Below are positions 1 to 8,139 of a DNA stretch of 60,824 nt, piece after piece (the stretch's first letter is position 1; each line of letters starts with the position of its first letter). The DNA is from a virus, in the IMG/VR virus record IMGVR_UViG_3300027129_000008, positions 1-60,824 of that record; one strand, given 5' to 3'. The position numbers and the translations under genes were made by a program. A model generated the notes under the pieces. It saw nothing but the letters and a program-made list of their open reading frames with translations, was not told where the DNA came from and did no database searches.

Positions 1-1
1 C

Positions 2-310
2 GTCATTTGGTTGCCAAGATGCAATAATTTCACGGGTGTAACTCAAGCTGACATTGATATGTGGGGTTGGCGTATGGTTGAGGGTATGGTAAACTTCCCA
101 GACTATCAGTCACGGTTGTATAAGAGAAAGCCAAACATTCGTTACAAGAAACGTTTGCATGAACGAGTTGAAGGTTATGATAGCTATACCATTATTCCTC
201 CTCAAAAGGAATATGCAATTGTTCATGAAAAGACGATTGAAAAACAACGTGAAAGTAATGATCGGTATATGAAGAACTTTACTGTCGAGGAAAATCTGGG
301 AACTCCATAA
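2..310 (+). CDS. Glycosyltransferase, C-terminal end (partial at window edge)
   Basis: The reading frame is open from base 2 and stops at 308-310, so the start lies outside the window. About 102 residues are visible. They contain a short HERVEG segment and a basic, aromatic stretch ending in YAIVHEK, which resembles the end of phage and bacterial GT-A glycosyltransferases. No catalytic DxD is visible in this fragment. The next gene, also a glycosyltransferase-like protein, starts one base after the stop, so the two are probably co-transcribed. A TTG at base 11 could be called as a start, but the frame reads through it, so I treat the gene as truncated by the window. Glycosyltransferase identity is inferred from weak similarity plus context. 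Confidence 0.55.
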   Translation, partial: VIWLPRCNNFTGVTQADIDMWGWRMVEGMVNFPDYQSRLYKRKPNIRYKKRLHERVEGYDSYTIIPPQKEYAIVHEKTIEKQRESNDRYMKNFTVEENLGTP

Positions 311-311
311 C

Positions 312-1283
312 ATGAGAACTTGTTTTATCAGTCCAATCAACATAAACGGAAAGGTTCCACGAAACTTCAACAACTTGAGTGTTGTGGTATCTTGGCCTGT
401 TGCATCTGACTCTGATATCATCAACGTCTTTGGTTTGGCACAGTCCGATCCCCAGTCCATACAACAACAGTATGATATTGGTGTGATAATTCTGCCCAAG
501 GACATTTCACAACTCAATCTTGAGACACTTCTTGTCAATGCTAAAAAGTTGTGTAAGAAGGTTGGTCATATGCAAGAGGGTAGTCATTGGTATTATCAAG
601 ATTACAAGTATGTTGATCAAATCAGATATTTGAACTTTGTTGGATCTATGGATATACTGTTTGCTCATAGTAAAACAGATGTTCCATATTACAGTGGTAT
701 ATACAAAAAGAAAACGTATACTATTCAAACTCTGATTGTGGATGATGGGTTACGTGCGAAGAACATTACCCCAGAACGTAATGGTGAAGTTATTATTGGT
801 GGTAACTTCTGTAGTTGGTATAGTGGGATTGATAGTTACTTTGTGGCACGTAACTTCAATAAACCTATTTGGGTTCCAAGTATGGGTAGACGTATTGAAA
901 ATGAAGAACATACTCCAAATCTAAACCACTTGCCATTTTTGGAGTGGACTGATTGGATGATTGCCTTGTCCAAGTTTAGTTATGGTGTTCATTTGATGAG
1001 ACCCAGAGTTGCTGGAACGTTTGCATTGAATTGTTCTTATTGGGGTATACCATGTATTGGATACACAGGATTGGACACTCAACAAATTCTACATCCAGAT
1101 CTAAGTGTTGATACTGGAGACATTGAAAGTGCTAATAAGTTGGCAATTCAACTACGTGATGATAAAGATTTTTACAACCAATGTGTTGATGTTACCAAAT
1201 CAAATTATCAAAAATATTACACCGAACAAGTTTGGTTGAAACAATGGAGAGAAATGTGCAATGATATTTTGGCGAATTCTTAA
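312..1283 (+). CDS. GT-B-like glycosyltransferase
   Basis: This 323-residue protein looks like a GT-B fold glycosyltransferase. The best-preserved part is the C-terminal half (about residues 225-300): a hydrophobic helix followed by MRPRVAGTFALNCSYWGIP and a cap segment on the LHPDLSVDTGD pattern, which in GT4/GT1 enzymes forms the donor-sugar nucleotide site. The N-terminal half lacks an obvious glycine-rich loop. It starts one base after the preceding glycosyltransferase and overlaps the next gene by 23 bases, so translation is probably coupled. In this cassette it probably adds a sugar to a phage-directed glycan. Donor and acceptor cannot be read from the sequence. Confidence 0.6.
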   Translation: MRTCFISPININGKVPRNFNNLSVVVSWPVASDSDIINVFGLAQSDPQSIQQQYDIGVIILPKDISQLNLETLLVNAKKLCKKVGHMQEGSHWYYQDYKYVDQIRYLNFVGSMDILFAHSKTDVPYYSGIYKKKTYTIQTLIVDDGLRAKNITPERNGEVIIGGNFCSWYSGIDSYFVARNFNKPIWVPSMGRRIENEEHTPNLNHLPFLEWTDWMIALSKFSYGVHLMRPRVAGTFALNCSYWGIPCIGYTGLDTQQILHPDLSVDTGDIESANKLAIQLRDDKDFYNQCVDVTKSNYQKYYTEQVWLKQWREMCNDILANS

Positions 1284-2127
1284 CGATAAACGAGTGAATG
1301 TATATGAATGTGAAGCTTTGGGATTTCCTCAAAGTGATGCTAGATTCATTCCCGATGACTATTTGGCAAAACAAAAGTTCGTGATTCTCAGAACATGTTT
1401 TGGTATTGGTGATTGGGGTATCATCTCAGCACTACCACGCAAACTAAAAAGAAAGTATCCAGATTGTAAGGTTTATCTACCATCTGAGGCGTTGTTGTTC
1501 AAATTGTTCTCAGACATTCTAAGTCCGTCTGTTCTGACCAACAAACCATTTAGTGTAGTCAAAGACATATTTGCAAATAATCCTTATGTGGACGGTTATG
1601 TTGATACTTGTGAGGGTGATGTATTTCACGATCACTACAGAATCTATAATCCAGAATTACCCGATGAACCTCTTGCCAAACAAATGTTGAAGTTCTGGCA
1701 ATTCAGAGATCATGAATTGGATGATGTTTTGCCAGAATTGTATTTTAGCAAATCAGAGATTGGTTTGGGTGATAAAATCATCAATGGGTTTACTGGTGAC
1801 AAGCCATTTGGAACACTGTTGTTGTCGAACCGTTATGACTATCAATCAGATGAAAAGTTGTTGAAATACATCAATCTGTATGATTTACCTTATTACTACT
1901 GGACATCAAAACCAATAGAACTCACAAGGTTTGCTAATATAAACAAAGTGTTGGATATGAGTATGTTACCTCTACGTATTCAGTTTTACATAAAAACTCG
2001 AGCACTTGTCAACATTGGAAATCAAAGTGGTATGAATGATACCATTGCAAAGTATACCAAGAACATCACGCTTCAAAGACAATTTCCATTGGGAGGTAAT
2101 TTTGTCGAAGCAACGCAATACATCTAA
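1261..2127 (+). CDS. GT9-like (heptosyltransferase-fold) glycosyltransferase
   Basis: The 288-residue protein opens with a segment (about residues 38-62) reading RTCFGIGDWGIISALPRKL, which matches the donor-binding start of ADP-heptose:LPS heptosyltransferases (GT9): a small glycine-containing loop followed by PRKLKRKYP. A later GNQSGMND (about residue 255) matches the conserved C-terminal G-x-x-S/T-G-x-x-H/D loop of that family. The ATG at 1261 is preceded by GGAGAG at a good SD distance and overlaps the previous gene by 23 bases; a GTG at 1294 is an alternative. The substrate is unknown. Role inferred: sugar transfer in the glycan cassette. Confidence 0.6.
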   Translation: MIFWRILNDKRVNVYECEALGFPQSDARFIPDDYLAKQKFVILRTCFGIGDWGIISALPRKLKRKYPDCKVYLPSEALLFKLFSDILSPSVLTNKPFSVVKDIFANNPYVDGYVDTCEGDVFHDHYRIYNPELPDEPLAKQMLKFWQFRDHELDDVLPELYFSKSEIGLGDKIINGFTGDKPFGTLLLSNRYDYQSDEKLLKYINLYDLPYYYWTSKPIELTRFANINKVLDMSMLPLRIQFYIKTRALVNIGNQSGMNDTIAKYTKNITLQRQFPLGGNFVEATQYI

Positions 2128-2131
2128 TATT

Positions 2132-2794
2132 ATGGAAAACAAACTAAAATTTGACTGGGAAAACTATAAAACAGACAAAAACATGACTGGTCATGGATAC
2201 AATGATTGTTATGATGATGTTTTTGAGACACGCCGATTTTTGTGTAAAAATGTAATAGAAATAGGAACTAGACCAGGTAGTATCAATTTGTGGAATGACT
2301 ATTTTCCAAATTCTACTCTATATGGTTTGGACATACTTGACCCAAAAGTAAAAAGTGACCGATTTGTTTATGAACATGTGAATCAAGGAAGTGAAGAAGA
2401 TTGGCAAACTTTCAAAAACAATTATGACTTCACGTTTGATGTCATAATTGATGACGGTCCACATACGACTCCAGAACAGTTGATATGCTTCAATACAATG
2501 TTTGAGAAACTATCATCTGGTGGTATATTTGTAATAGAAGATTTACATGCAACCGAACCGTATGACAACACCTATCTTAGGAATAGAAAATATTGTAATT
2601 TCTCGATTCTTGATGTATTGAAAAATTTCCAAAATAACATATACACACCAATTGAATTGTTGCCAAACATGTCATATATTCAGAGTAATATTGACAGTGT
2701 AGTTATAAAAAAATCCAAGAGAAACCGTTGGTATAATGAATGGCCACATTATACAAAGGAATCATCGGAAATAGCTTTTATTTTTAAAAAGTAA
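2132..2794 (+). CDS. Class I SAM-dependent methyltransferase (sugar O-methyltransferase type)
   Basis: A 220-residue methyltransferase. The SAM-binding motif is VIEIGTRPGS (about residue 40), followed by an acidic YGLDILD that ends strand 2. VIIDDGPHTTPEQ (about residue 105) and GGIFVIEDLHA (about residue 135) match the macrocin O-methyltransferase/MycF-like group that methylates sugars, with DD/H metal-site-like residues. An in-frame ATG at 2036 would overlap the upstream gene by 92 bases, so I chose the ATG at 2132, directly after the upstream stop. It lies between glycosyltransferases, so a role in capping or decorating a sugar is likely. The acceptor is not known. Confidence 0.75.
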   Translation: MENKLKFDWENYKTDKNMTGHGYNDCYDDVFETRRFLCKNVIEIGTRPGSINLWNDYFPNSTLYGLDILDPKVKSDRFVYEHVNQGSEEDWQTFKNNYDFTFDVIIDDGPHTTPEQLICFNTMFEKLSSGGIFVIEDLHATEPYDNTYLRNRKYCNFSILDVLKNFQNNIYTPIELLPNMSYIQSNIDSVVIKKSKRNRWYNEWPHYTKESSEIAFIFKK

Positions 2795-2830
2795 AAACTA
2801 TGTATTAAGACGAACTACGTTACTTTAAAC

Positions 2831-4033
2831 ATGAAAATAAGTTTTATAATACCAAGCAGAAACAACCTGAAGTATCTCAAGTGGGCATATGCTTCTTTGA
2901 GAAAAAATCTAAGTCACACACAACATGAAGTTTGTGTCGCTGATGATTTTAGTGATGATGGAACAGCTGATTGGTGTAAGCAAACTGCCGAGAACGATCC
3001 TCATTTTAAGTTCATTCGGAACGATGGTCCAACCCGTCTAGGTCACACAATTTTATATGACCGTTTGATCAACGACGTTGCCACCAACGATGTGGTCATG
3101 ATTTACCACGCCGACATGTATGCGTGTCCAAATTTTGACAAGCACATTGAGAAATACATTCAGCCAGGCACAGTTGTGAGTTTGACCCGAATCGAACCAC
3201 CTCTTCATCCTCCAGGCCCAGAGAAGATTGTGATGGATTTTGGAACTGAGCCAGAGTTGTTTATTGAAGAGAACTTCTTAAAGTGGTTCAATGAAAGTAA
3301 GATCAACCGCCGTGACAAAACCACCGAGGGTATATTCGCACCATGGGCTCTTTACAAAAAGGACTTTCAATCAATTGGTGGTCATGATCCACTTTATGCT
3401 CCTCAAAGCAAAGAAGACAGTGACATCTTCAATCGTTTTCAATTGAACGGTTACAAGTTTGTTCAAACATGGGAAGGATGTGTATATCACATGACTTGTC
3501 GTGGTAGCCGTTATAATCCTACTCTAACCACCGTTGGTAAGGAAAGTGATGAGTGGTTGGCTCAGAACAACAAGAGTGCCAGAAACTTCATTCGTAAGTG
3601 GGGTCACTTTGTGAAACACACAGATACCATGAAGCCTATTGTGCCTAAACGTTACGATGTTGGGTTTGTAGCAATCAATTGTGATGAATACAGATTGATG
3701 TTGTTGGAACCATGGTGTGACACAATCTATACAGACGTTCCATATGATCGTTATATTCAGGCTGAACAAAAGAATACCAAATTCAATCTCAAGAAGAAAT
3801 TGAAGAGATATGAGGATCAAAAGACAAATGATGTAATTGTTGAGTTCGATGCATCTAAGTTAACTACACAAAACTTTGAGTTCTTCAACATGCTTCAATT
3901 GATGTTGGAAGATAGTGGTGTTATAGGTAGTGTAGAGTTTGATATTTTCAAGTTAAAGGTAAATAACTTAAAAGATTATGGTCGAGGATTGATAGATATT
4001 AATGATAAGTGGTATTTAGAAAAACTAGTATGA
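2831..4033 (+). CDS. Family 2 (GT-A) glycosyltransferase with C-terminal extension
   Basis: Residues 1-240 are a classic GT2 domain: SFIIPSRNNLKYL at the N-terminus, VADDFSDDGTADWC for the nucleotide-binding acidic residues, and YHADMYACP (about residue 95) as the DxD metal site. An ED in the SKEDSDIFNR segment (about residue 200) is the likely catalytic base region. Residues 270-400 form an extra domain without motifs I recognise. The gene follows a 36-base gap and overlaps the start of the UDP-glucose dehydrogenase-like gene by ATGA, so the two are translationally coupled. Confidence 0.8.
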   Translation: MKISFIIPSRNNLKYLKWAYASLRKNLSHTQHEVCVADDFSDDGTADWCKQTAENDPHFKFIRNDGPTRLGHTILYDRLINDVATNDVVMIYHADMYACPNFDKHIEKYIQPGTVVSLTRIEPPLHPPGPEKIVMDFGTEPELFIEENFLKWFNESKINRRDKTTEGIFAPWALYKKDFQSIGGHDPLYAPQSKEDSDIFNRFQLNGYKFVQTWEGCVYHMTCRGSRYNPTLTTVGKESDEWLAQNNKSARNFIRKWGHFVKHTDTMKPIVPKRYDVGFVAINCDEYRLMLLEPWCDTIYTDVPYDRYIQAEQKNTKFNLKKKLKRYEDQKTNDVIVEFDASKLTTQNFEFFNMLQLMLEDSGVIGSVEFDIFKLKVNNLKDYGRGLIDINDKWYLEKLV

Positions 4034-4827
4034 ATAAAGTATCAATAGGAATCATTGGTTATGGATATGTAGGAAAAGCGTTTCATAACTTTTTCAAGGG
4101 TCATTATGATGTAAAGATCTATGATCCAGCACTTGCAAATTCATCTACGAAGGATGATATCAATAAGTGTGATCTTGCTGTAATTTGTGTTCCAACTCCA
4201 GAAAACGAAGATGGTAGTTGTAACACTGCTATTGTGGAACAAACGGTTCAGTGGGTAAATACTCCATTGATTCTTTTGAAGTCTACTGTAGAAATTGGAA
4301 CCACAGATCGTCTCATAAAGACATACAATAAAGATATTGTGTTTAGTCCAGAGTTTGCTGGTGAATCAAAGTATTGGACACCCGATGGATTTACTACCGA
4401 CGTTAAACAAACTCCGTTCTTTATTTTTGGTGGTAAGAAAGAATTGTGTTATAAATTGATTGAGATCTATACACCAATTACAGGTCCAAGCAAAACCTAT
4501 AGAGTAACTGATCCAATCAATGCCGAACTCGCAAAGTATATCACCAACACTCAGTTGGCGATGAAGGTGGCATATTGTAATGAGATCTATGACCTCTGTG
4601 AGAAGTTGGGAACCAACTATTATGAAGTTCGTGATCTATGGTTATTGGACCCTAGAACTACCAAATCACATACAGCGGTGTTTACTGGTGAACGTGGTTT
4701 CGGTGGTAAGTGCTTTCCAAAAGATACAAAGGCTTTGGTTAAGTTGGGTGACAAGGTTGGTGTTGACCTAGCAATACTAAAGAGTGTATTGGATAGTAAT
4801 GAAAAACAACTGAATAAAAACGTATGA
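4030..4827 (+). CDS. UDP-glucose/GDP-mannose 6-dehydrogenase-like protein lacking the C-terminal domain
   Basis: The N-terminal Rossmann motif is GYGYVG (Gly10, 12, 15); CVPTPE (53-58) and SPEFAGE (106-112) follow. The central dimerisation segment (165-190) keeps the Lys/Asn pattern of UDP-glucose dehydrogenase. The catalytic cysteine is Cys228 in GGKCFPKD. Full-length enzymes are about 390-450 residues; this one ends at 265, shortly after the catalytic cysteine, so the third, UDP-binding domain is absent. It could act with a partner or on a different substrate. I chose the ATG at 4030 (ATGA overlap with the upstream stop) over an earlier GTG at 4009. It stops in an ATGA overlap with the next gene. 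Confidence 0.85.
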   Translation: MNKVSIGIIGYGYVGKAFHNFFKGHYDVKIYDPALANSSTKDDINKCDLAVICVPTPENEDGSCNTAIVEQTVQWVNTPLILLKSTVEIGTTDRLIKTYNKDIVFSPEFAGESKYWTPDGFTTDVKQTPFFIFGGKKELCYKLIEIYTPITGPSKTYRVTDPINAELAKYITNTQLAMKVAYCNEIYDLCEKLGTNYYEVRDLWLLDPRTTKSHTAVFTGERGFGGKCFPKDTKALVKLGDKVGVDLAILKSVLDSNEKQLNKNV

Positions 4828-5201
4828 ATCTAGCAGACCTCGACATTCCTCTAATTTTCTGGATATCATTTATACTAATAGTGTGGTTTGAAAGTGATAT
4901 CATGACGACCATCGCCACCTTAACAAATACTCGTAATTTGATTAGAATAGATGAGTTCTCAAAGTATAAATTAGAAGTTGATGCGATGTCTAACTATCCT
5001 ACGTTTTTGTATAGTAAATACCCAAGTTACTTTACAAAGCTAATATCATGTCCAATTTGTTTATGTTTCTGGTCAACATTAGCAACGGTGAGTGTGTTGG
5101 TATATACAGTTGGTTATCATGAAATATATACTCTGTTGTTGTTTCCAATCAACTATGTATCCAGTTTGTTTATCTATTTAATTATACGTAAGCTACTATG
5201 A
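4824..5201 (+). CDS. Small inner-membrane protein with a CPxC motif
   Basis: A 125-residue protein with one N-terminal hydrophobic helix (about 8-25) and one or two more in the C-terminal third (about 80-122). Between them is SCPICLCFWSTL, a C-x-x-C-x-C cluster directly before a transmembrane helix, reminiscent of the small DUF1360-like phage membrane proteins. The function is unknown. It is coupled by ATGA overlaps to the dehydrogenase upstream and to the next small gene, so it probably belongs to the glycan cassette, perhaps as a membrane anchor. Confidence 0.65.
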   Translation: MNLADLDIPLIFWISFILIVWFESDIMTTIATLTNTRNLIRIDEFSKYKLEVDAMSNYPTFLYSKYPSYFTKLISCPICLCFWSTLATVSVLVYTVGYHEIYTLLLFPINYVSSLFIYLIIRKLL

Positions 5202-5479
5202 TTATCGGCGACTATCAATCGTTTTATAACTTAATCAAAGGTGATCCAAACCAAATTGCAATTAGTTTGGGTGAATGCATTGACGGATTGTCAAGAATCT
5301 GTTCGTGTAACAAAAGCAGAAAACAAGCAAAAGCTCAAGAGTGTAACGAACTTTATGTTAAGTTTGTGAAGAACAACCAAAACACTTTGGCTGACTATAT
5401 GCGCAATAAAACAAATGATGCGGAAATAGTTTTTAACCATAACTCGCATCATCCGATTTTGAAATTGAAACTACGTTAG
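5198..5479 (+). CDS. Hypothetical protein, last gene of the + strand cassette
   Basis: A 93-residue soluble, basic protein that I do not recognise. It has a Cys-rich spot (ICSCNKSRK, about residue 36) and a predicted helical middle. It starts in an ATGA overlap with the preceding membrane-protein gene. Its stop overlaps by four bases with the stop of the convergent dNMP kinase gene on the other strand, so the + and - transcription units collide here with no intergenic space. Confidence 0.55.
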   Translation: MIIGDYQSFYNLIKGDPNQIAISLGECIDGLSRICSCNKSRKQAKAQECNELYVKFVKNNQNTLADYMRNKTNDAEIVFNHNSHHPILKLKLR

Positions 5480-6138
5480 ATTACAGACTTAGTTACAATC
5501 TTCATTGAAATCAAAGCATCCTCAACATGTTTTCTAATGTAAGGACACTCCAATAACTGTTCCTTGGTTGTGTATTTCTCCGACATATCTTCCCATTCAA
5601 AAGCATAATCGGCACGTTTCATCACCTTGGGATTATTAAGCATCTCATGTTCATTAGGAGCTGCTTCATAAATTTTAACTGGCTTTGATGTGGTGACTCT
5701 ACGTTTGGATGGAGCTGGACCCATCTTGAATCGGGTAACATGAACCAACTTGCCTGCCATCTTGAATTGAAGCCAAGTGCATTCATCTTCTGGATAATGA
5801 TCATATCTGATATCGGTGATGAAGAATACATCTGCTTTTGACTTGGCAATGTGCTTTTCCACCTTTTGAGTCCAATACTTGCCTTCACTGGTCTTTCTCA
5901 TTACATCACCATATGCAACAAGAAGTGGACGAATGACGGTCTTTTGTGCGGTATCTTCTGTGAATACATCAATACCCGTCTTTTTGAAAATAAGATCCTT
6001 GAGATCACTCTTCAATTCATAAGCAAGAGCATGACGCTCTGTCTTGAGTTTATATTGTTTTTCAAGAATGTCTTGTGCGACAGTTGTAAACAAATCTTTT
6101 CCGCTTCTGGCCATGCCTGATACACCTATAACTTTCAT
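5476..6138 (-). CDS. Deoxynucleoside monophosphate kinase (T4 gp1-like)
   Basis: A 220-residue P-loop kinase that begins MKVIGVSGMARSGKD; the Walker A is GMARSGKD (8-15). FITDIRYDHYPED (about 105-117) matches the T4 gp1 family, in which a DxR segment contacts the nucleotide base. It phosphorylates dNMPs to dNDPs for phage DNA synthesis, in line with NrdAB in the same block. The ATG lies four bases after the stop of the upstream gp62-like gene, so the two are in one operon. The small family size (T4 gp1 is about 240 residues) fits. Confidence 0.8.
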   Translation of the reverse strand: MKVIGVSGMARSGKDLFTTVAQDILEKQYKLKTERHALAYELKSDLKDLIFKKTGIDVFTEDTAQKTVIRPLLVAYGDVMRKTSEGKYWTQKVEKHIAKSKADVFFITDIRYDHYPEDECTWLQFKMAGKLVHVTRFKMGPAPSKRRVTTSKPVKIYEAAPNEHEMLNNPKVMKRADYAFEWEDMSEKYTTKEQLLECPYIRKHVEDALISMKIVTKSVI

Positions 6139-6142
6139 AATA

Positions 6143-6640
6143 TTAATCCTTGGTAAATAGTTCTTCTACTTCTGTTTGTGAATATCCGAAAGATGCGACC
6201 AACGTTTGCAATTCCTTGATACCATCTTCAGTCGAAATAAGTAGGTTGTAGTAATCTTTGGAATCACGACTACCCACATTAAATTTTCTACAGATGCAAT
6301 CTATAATTGTTTGGTTGGGATCTTTTGTAGACTTCTTGATATATGGATAAAACTTGAAGTCCTTGGGTAGACACTGAATCAACAATGTATACATTTGCTT
6401 CTCAGGCAAAACCTCCATGTATTTTGATATCAACGATATTTCTTCGATGACATTTGGGTCCATGCTCAAGACTCGTAGAATCATGTATTTACTGAATGAC
6501 TTTTGTTCACTTTCAGTCAATGACTCATAATAATCTGGACTTTGAACTTGACGGATGTGTTTAACGTGATCAAACAATCCTTTACTCTTTACTACGGTCT
6601 CTTCGCTGTTGGAAGCTTTGCCTTTTCGTTTCATTGCCAT
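6143..6640 (-). CDS. Sliding-clamp loader small subunit (T4 gp62-like)
   Basis: The 165-residue all-helical protein has the pattern of T4 gp62 (187 residues): FSKYMILRVLSMDP (about 50-63), then helices ending at LLIQCLPKDFKFYPYIKK, then IIDCICRKFNVG and KDYYNLL. T4 gp62 has a comparable series, with SKFMVENALSQFP, a YLMAAVPRG-type segment, an LLAKRYQV-type helix and a YKSIL-type segment. gp62 bridges the gp44 ATPases in the clamp loader. gp44 and the gp45 clamp are not in this window. It overlaps the upstream membrane-protein gene by 59 bases; a second ATG at 6634 is an alternative start. Assignment is by motif order only, so moderate. Confidence 0.55.
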   Translation of the reverse strand: MAMKRKGKASNSEETVVKSKGLFDHVKHIRQVQSPDYYESLTESEQKSFSKYMILRVLSMDPNVIEEISLISKYMEVLPEKQMYTLLIQCLPKDFKFYPYIKKSTKDPNQTIIDCICRKFNVGSRDSKDYYNLLISTEDGIKELQTLVASFGYSQTEVEELFTKD

Positions 6641-6878
6641 ACATTCTAATACGTCGCTTCAGTTCTTCAAGATCTTTTATGACCTTGACTCGTTCACCAG
6701 ACAACAATTCAAATGCTTCAGTTATTGTAGTGAATAACTTGTCTGATTCGTTCTTCGTATCTTCCAGATTTTGTTTAAGATTGTTGATTTGTTTACGAAG
6801 ACTGGTATAAAGAAAAAATGTGGCTGCTATCGACAGCAGCCACATTCCAACAATCAATGTTGTTGTTCCTAATGTCAT
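6582..6878 (-). CDS. Small membrane-anchored coiled-coil protein
   Basis: Residues 6-25 form one transmembrane helix (IVGMWLLSIAATFFLY). Residues 28-75 are a charged coiled coil, followed by a very basic tail ending RRDRSKE. Function unknown; a short N-terminal TM plus coiled coil could anchor a complex at the membrane. It overlaps the gp62-like gene at its 3' end. The codons for residues 11-22 also form a near-perfect rho-independent terminator (see the terminator entry), which would limit read-through from the strongly expressed gene upstream. Confidence 0.55.
   Translation of the reverse strand: MTLGTTTLIVGMWLLSIAATFFLYTSLRKQINNLKQNLEDTKNESDKLFTTITEAFELLSGERVKVIKDLEELKRRIRMYGNETKRQSFQQRRDRSKE
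6811..6846 (-). terminator. Rho-independent terminator embedded in a coding sequence
   Basis: A perfect 12-bp inverted repeat (arms 6817-6828 and 6835-6846, 6-base loop) is followed on the - strand by TTTTTTCTTT. It lies inside the first 25 codons of the membrane coiled-coil gene and just downstream of the 67-residue gene at 6882-7085, whose transcript it would terminate. Confidence 0.75.
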
Positions 6879-6881
6879 TGA

Positions 6882-7085
6882 TTAGGCCTTGTAACCAGCA
6901 GCGAGAACCTCACGGAGGGCCTTGATCTGACGACCGTTCAAATCGAGGCGGGTATCACCAGCACGAAGGGTCAAACGAGCAGCCTTCTTGGCACCAGCAA
7001 CTGGAGTGGAGAGATAGAGCTCAACACCAGTGGTATTGTGGCCGACGAAGTTAGTCTTGTTACGAGCATTCTTACGAGTATACAT
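6882..7085 (-). CDS. Small basic hypothetical protein, probably highly expressed
   Basis: A 67-residue basic protein (pI clearly high), rich in Lys, Arg and Ala, ending in RQIKALREVLAAGYKA. I do not recognise it. Expression signals are strong: an early-type promoter about 65 bases upstream, an A-rich unstructured leader, SD AAAAAGGA, and a strong terminator just downstream. The coding sequence has visibly more G+C and more synonymous C choices than its neighbours, as in highly translated phage genes. Possibly a nucleic-acid binding or host-takeover protein; this is inference. Confidence 0.65.
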   Translation of the reverse strand: MYTRKNARNKTNFVGHNTTGVELYLSTPVAGAKKAARLTLRAGDTRLDLNGRQIKALREVLAAGYKA

Positions 7086-7149
7086 ATTTATTTTCCTTTT
7101 TATTTGTTTTTGTTTTTTTGTTTCGTTAGTTCATCACCAACTTGTAATT

Positions 7150-7177
7150 ATCTTACCACACGTTCTTAGATAGTCAA
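7150..7177 (-). promoter_or_regulatory. Early-type sigma70-like promoter
   Basis: TTGACT (7172-7177) and TAAGAT (7150-7155), 16-base spacer ending GTGG next to the -10. Drives the 67-residue gene with a leader of about 58 bases. Confidence 0.65.
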
Positions 7178-7192
7178 CAACTTCTACTTCTT

Positions 7193-8104
7193 TTATTTTT
7201 GGATGTTGCTTTCGAAGTATTCAATCGCATAGTCCTTTGCTTTGAACTCAAAGTCCAAGTCAATGTCTTCGCCAACGAACTCTTCGGGAAACTTGGTAGG
7301 ATAGTCCGCATGCGCACGAGGATTACGATTTTTGACATCGTTATCGCTGAAATGAAACAGCGGAACATAACTACCCCATGTAGATTTTGCCAGTGTAACT
7401 GCATTTTTAGCAGTCAGACCGCCAGTATTACACTGAAAATGTAAATTGTCATATGTAATCGGAATACCAGTTTCTTGATAAATGTAGTTATACAGCTGGT
7501 CAACATTCCAACTATTGGGTTTGTCTTCGTTCTCCAATACCAAACGACTCTTAACACCCTCAGGAAGCTGTCTAAACACCTCTATAAACCGTTTTGCCGT
7601 AGCTTTGAGGTCTCCCTTATAACAGTTCATGTGGATGTTTATAGGCGCATTATACGAACGAGGAAGACCCAACCGATCCATAATATCAGCATGATAGGTC
7701 AATTCCACAATAGATTTCTGTGCCACAGACTCATTTGCACTGGCAGGAACCACAAACTGGTCGGGATGAGTGCTACAACGAATATTACTATTTTTGATAA
7801 GAATAGCACATTCACGAAATGCTTGATCAATCTTGTCTTTATCTGGAAGACAATCGAATGATAGATCTGCTTCGGGTAGAGTTTTTAGAGGAAATAGATC
7901 GCTACTTACACGATAATTCCATCCTTTATCGATACAATACTTGATAGTTTCTTTTGTAACATTAACGTTGTTTAATACACGTTTGCTAAGAATTTCAAGT
8001 GAATCGACACGTTCAAGTGCAAGAAACCGTGATTTTGTCATGGTATTTGCTTTGAAACCACGTTCTTGGAGCTTAAGGGATATACAACACAAACTTTTTC
8101 TCAT
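7193..8104 (-). CDS. uvdE: UV damage endonuclease (UVDE family)
   Basis: A 303-residue TIM-barrel nuclease of the UVDE/UvsE family, which nicks 5' of UV photoproducts and other lesions. Seen here: RVSSDLFPL (about residue 65), the metal-site strands CSTHPDQF (about 110) and INIHMNCYKGD (about 155), LVLENEDKP (about 190), ITYDNLHFQCN (about 217) and the final LFHFSDND (about 250). These match the Glu/His/Asp metal ligands of the family. The start at 8104 is supported by family alignment, because the N-terminal LCCISLKLQE strand is needed. It has its own strong promoter with almost no leader. Confidence 0.9.
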   Translation of the reverse strand: MRKSLCCISLKLQERGFKANTMTKSRFLALERVDSLEILSKRVLNNVNVTKETIKYCIDKGWNYRVSSDLFPLKTLPEADLSFDCLPDKDKIDQAFRECAILIKNSNIRCSTHPDQFVVPASANESVAQKSIVELTYHADIMDRLGLPRSYNAPINIHMNCYKGDLKATAKRFIEVFRQLPEGVKSRLVLENEDKPNSWNVDQLYNYIYQETGIPITYDNLHFQCNTGGLTAKNAVTLAKSTWGSYVPLFHFSDNDVKNRNPRAHADYPTKFPEEFVGEDIDLDFEFKAKDYAIEYFESNIQK

Positions 8105-8111
8105 GGTTTTT

Positions 8112-8139
8112 ATTATACCACGAGCAAGTGTGAAGTCAA
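8112..8139 (-). promoter_or_regulatory. Near-consensus promoter giving a leaderless uvdE transcript
   Basis: TTGACT (8134-8139), 16-base spacer, perfect TATAAT (8112-8117). The -10 is 7 bases from the uvdE ATG, so +1 falls at or next to the start codon. The spacer ends GTGG, as in the promoters at 7150 and 13613. Confidence 0.8.

Noticed and set aside
7082-7090. T4-type late promoter TATAAATA reading toward the genes
   Set aside because: Where the sequence near a start reads AATAAATATG (7085) it has a proper early promoter and SD; elsewhere the motif is in the opposite orientation.
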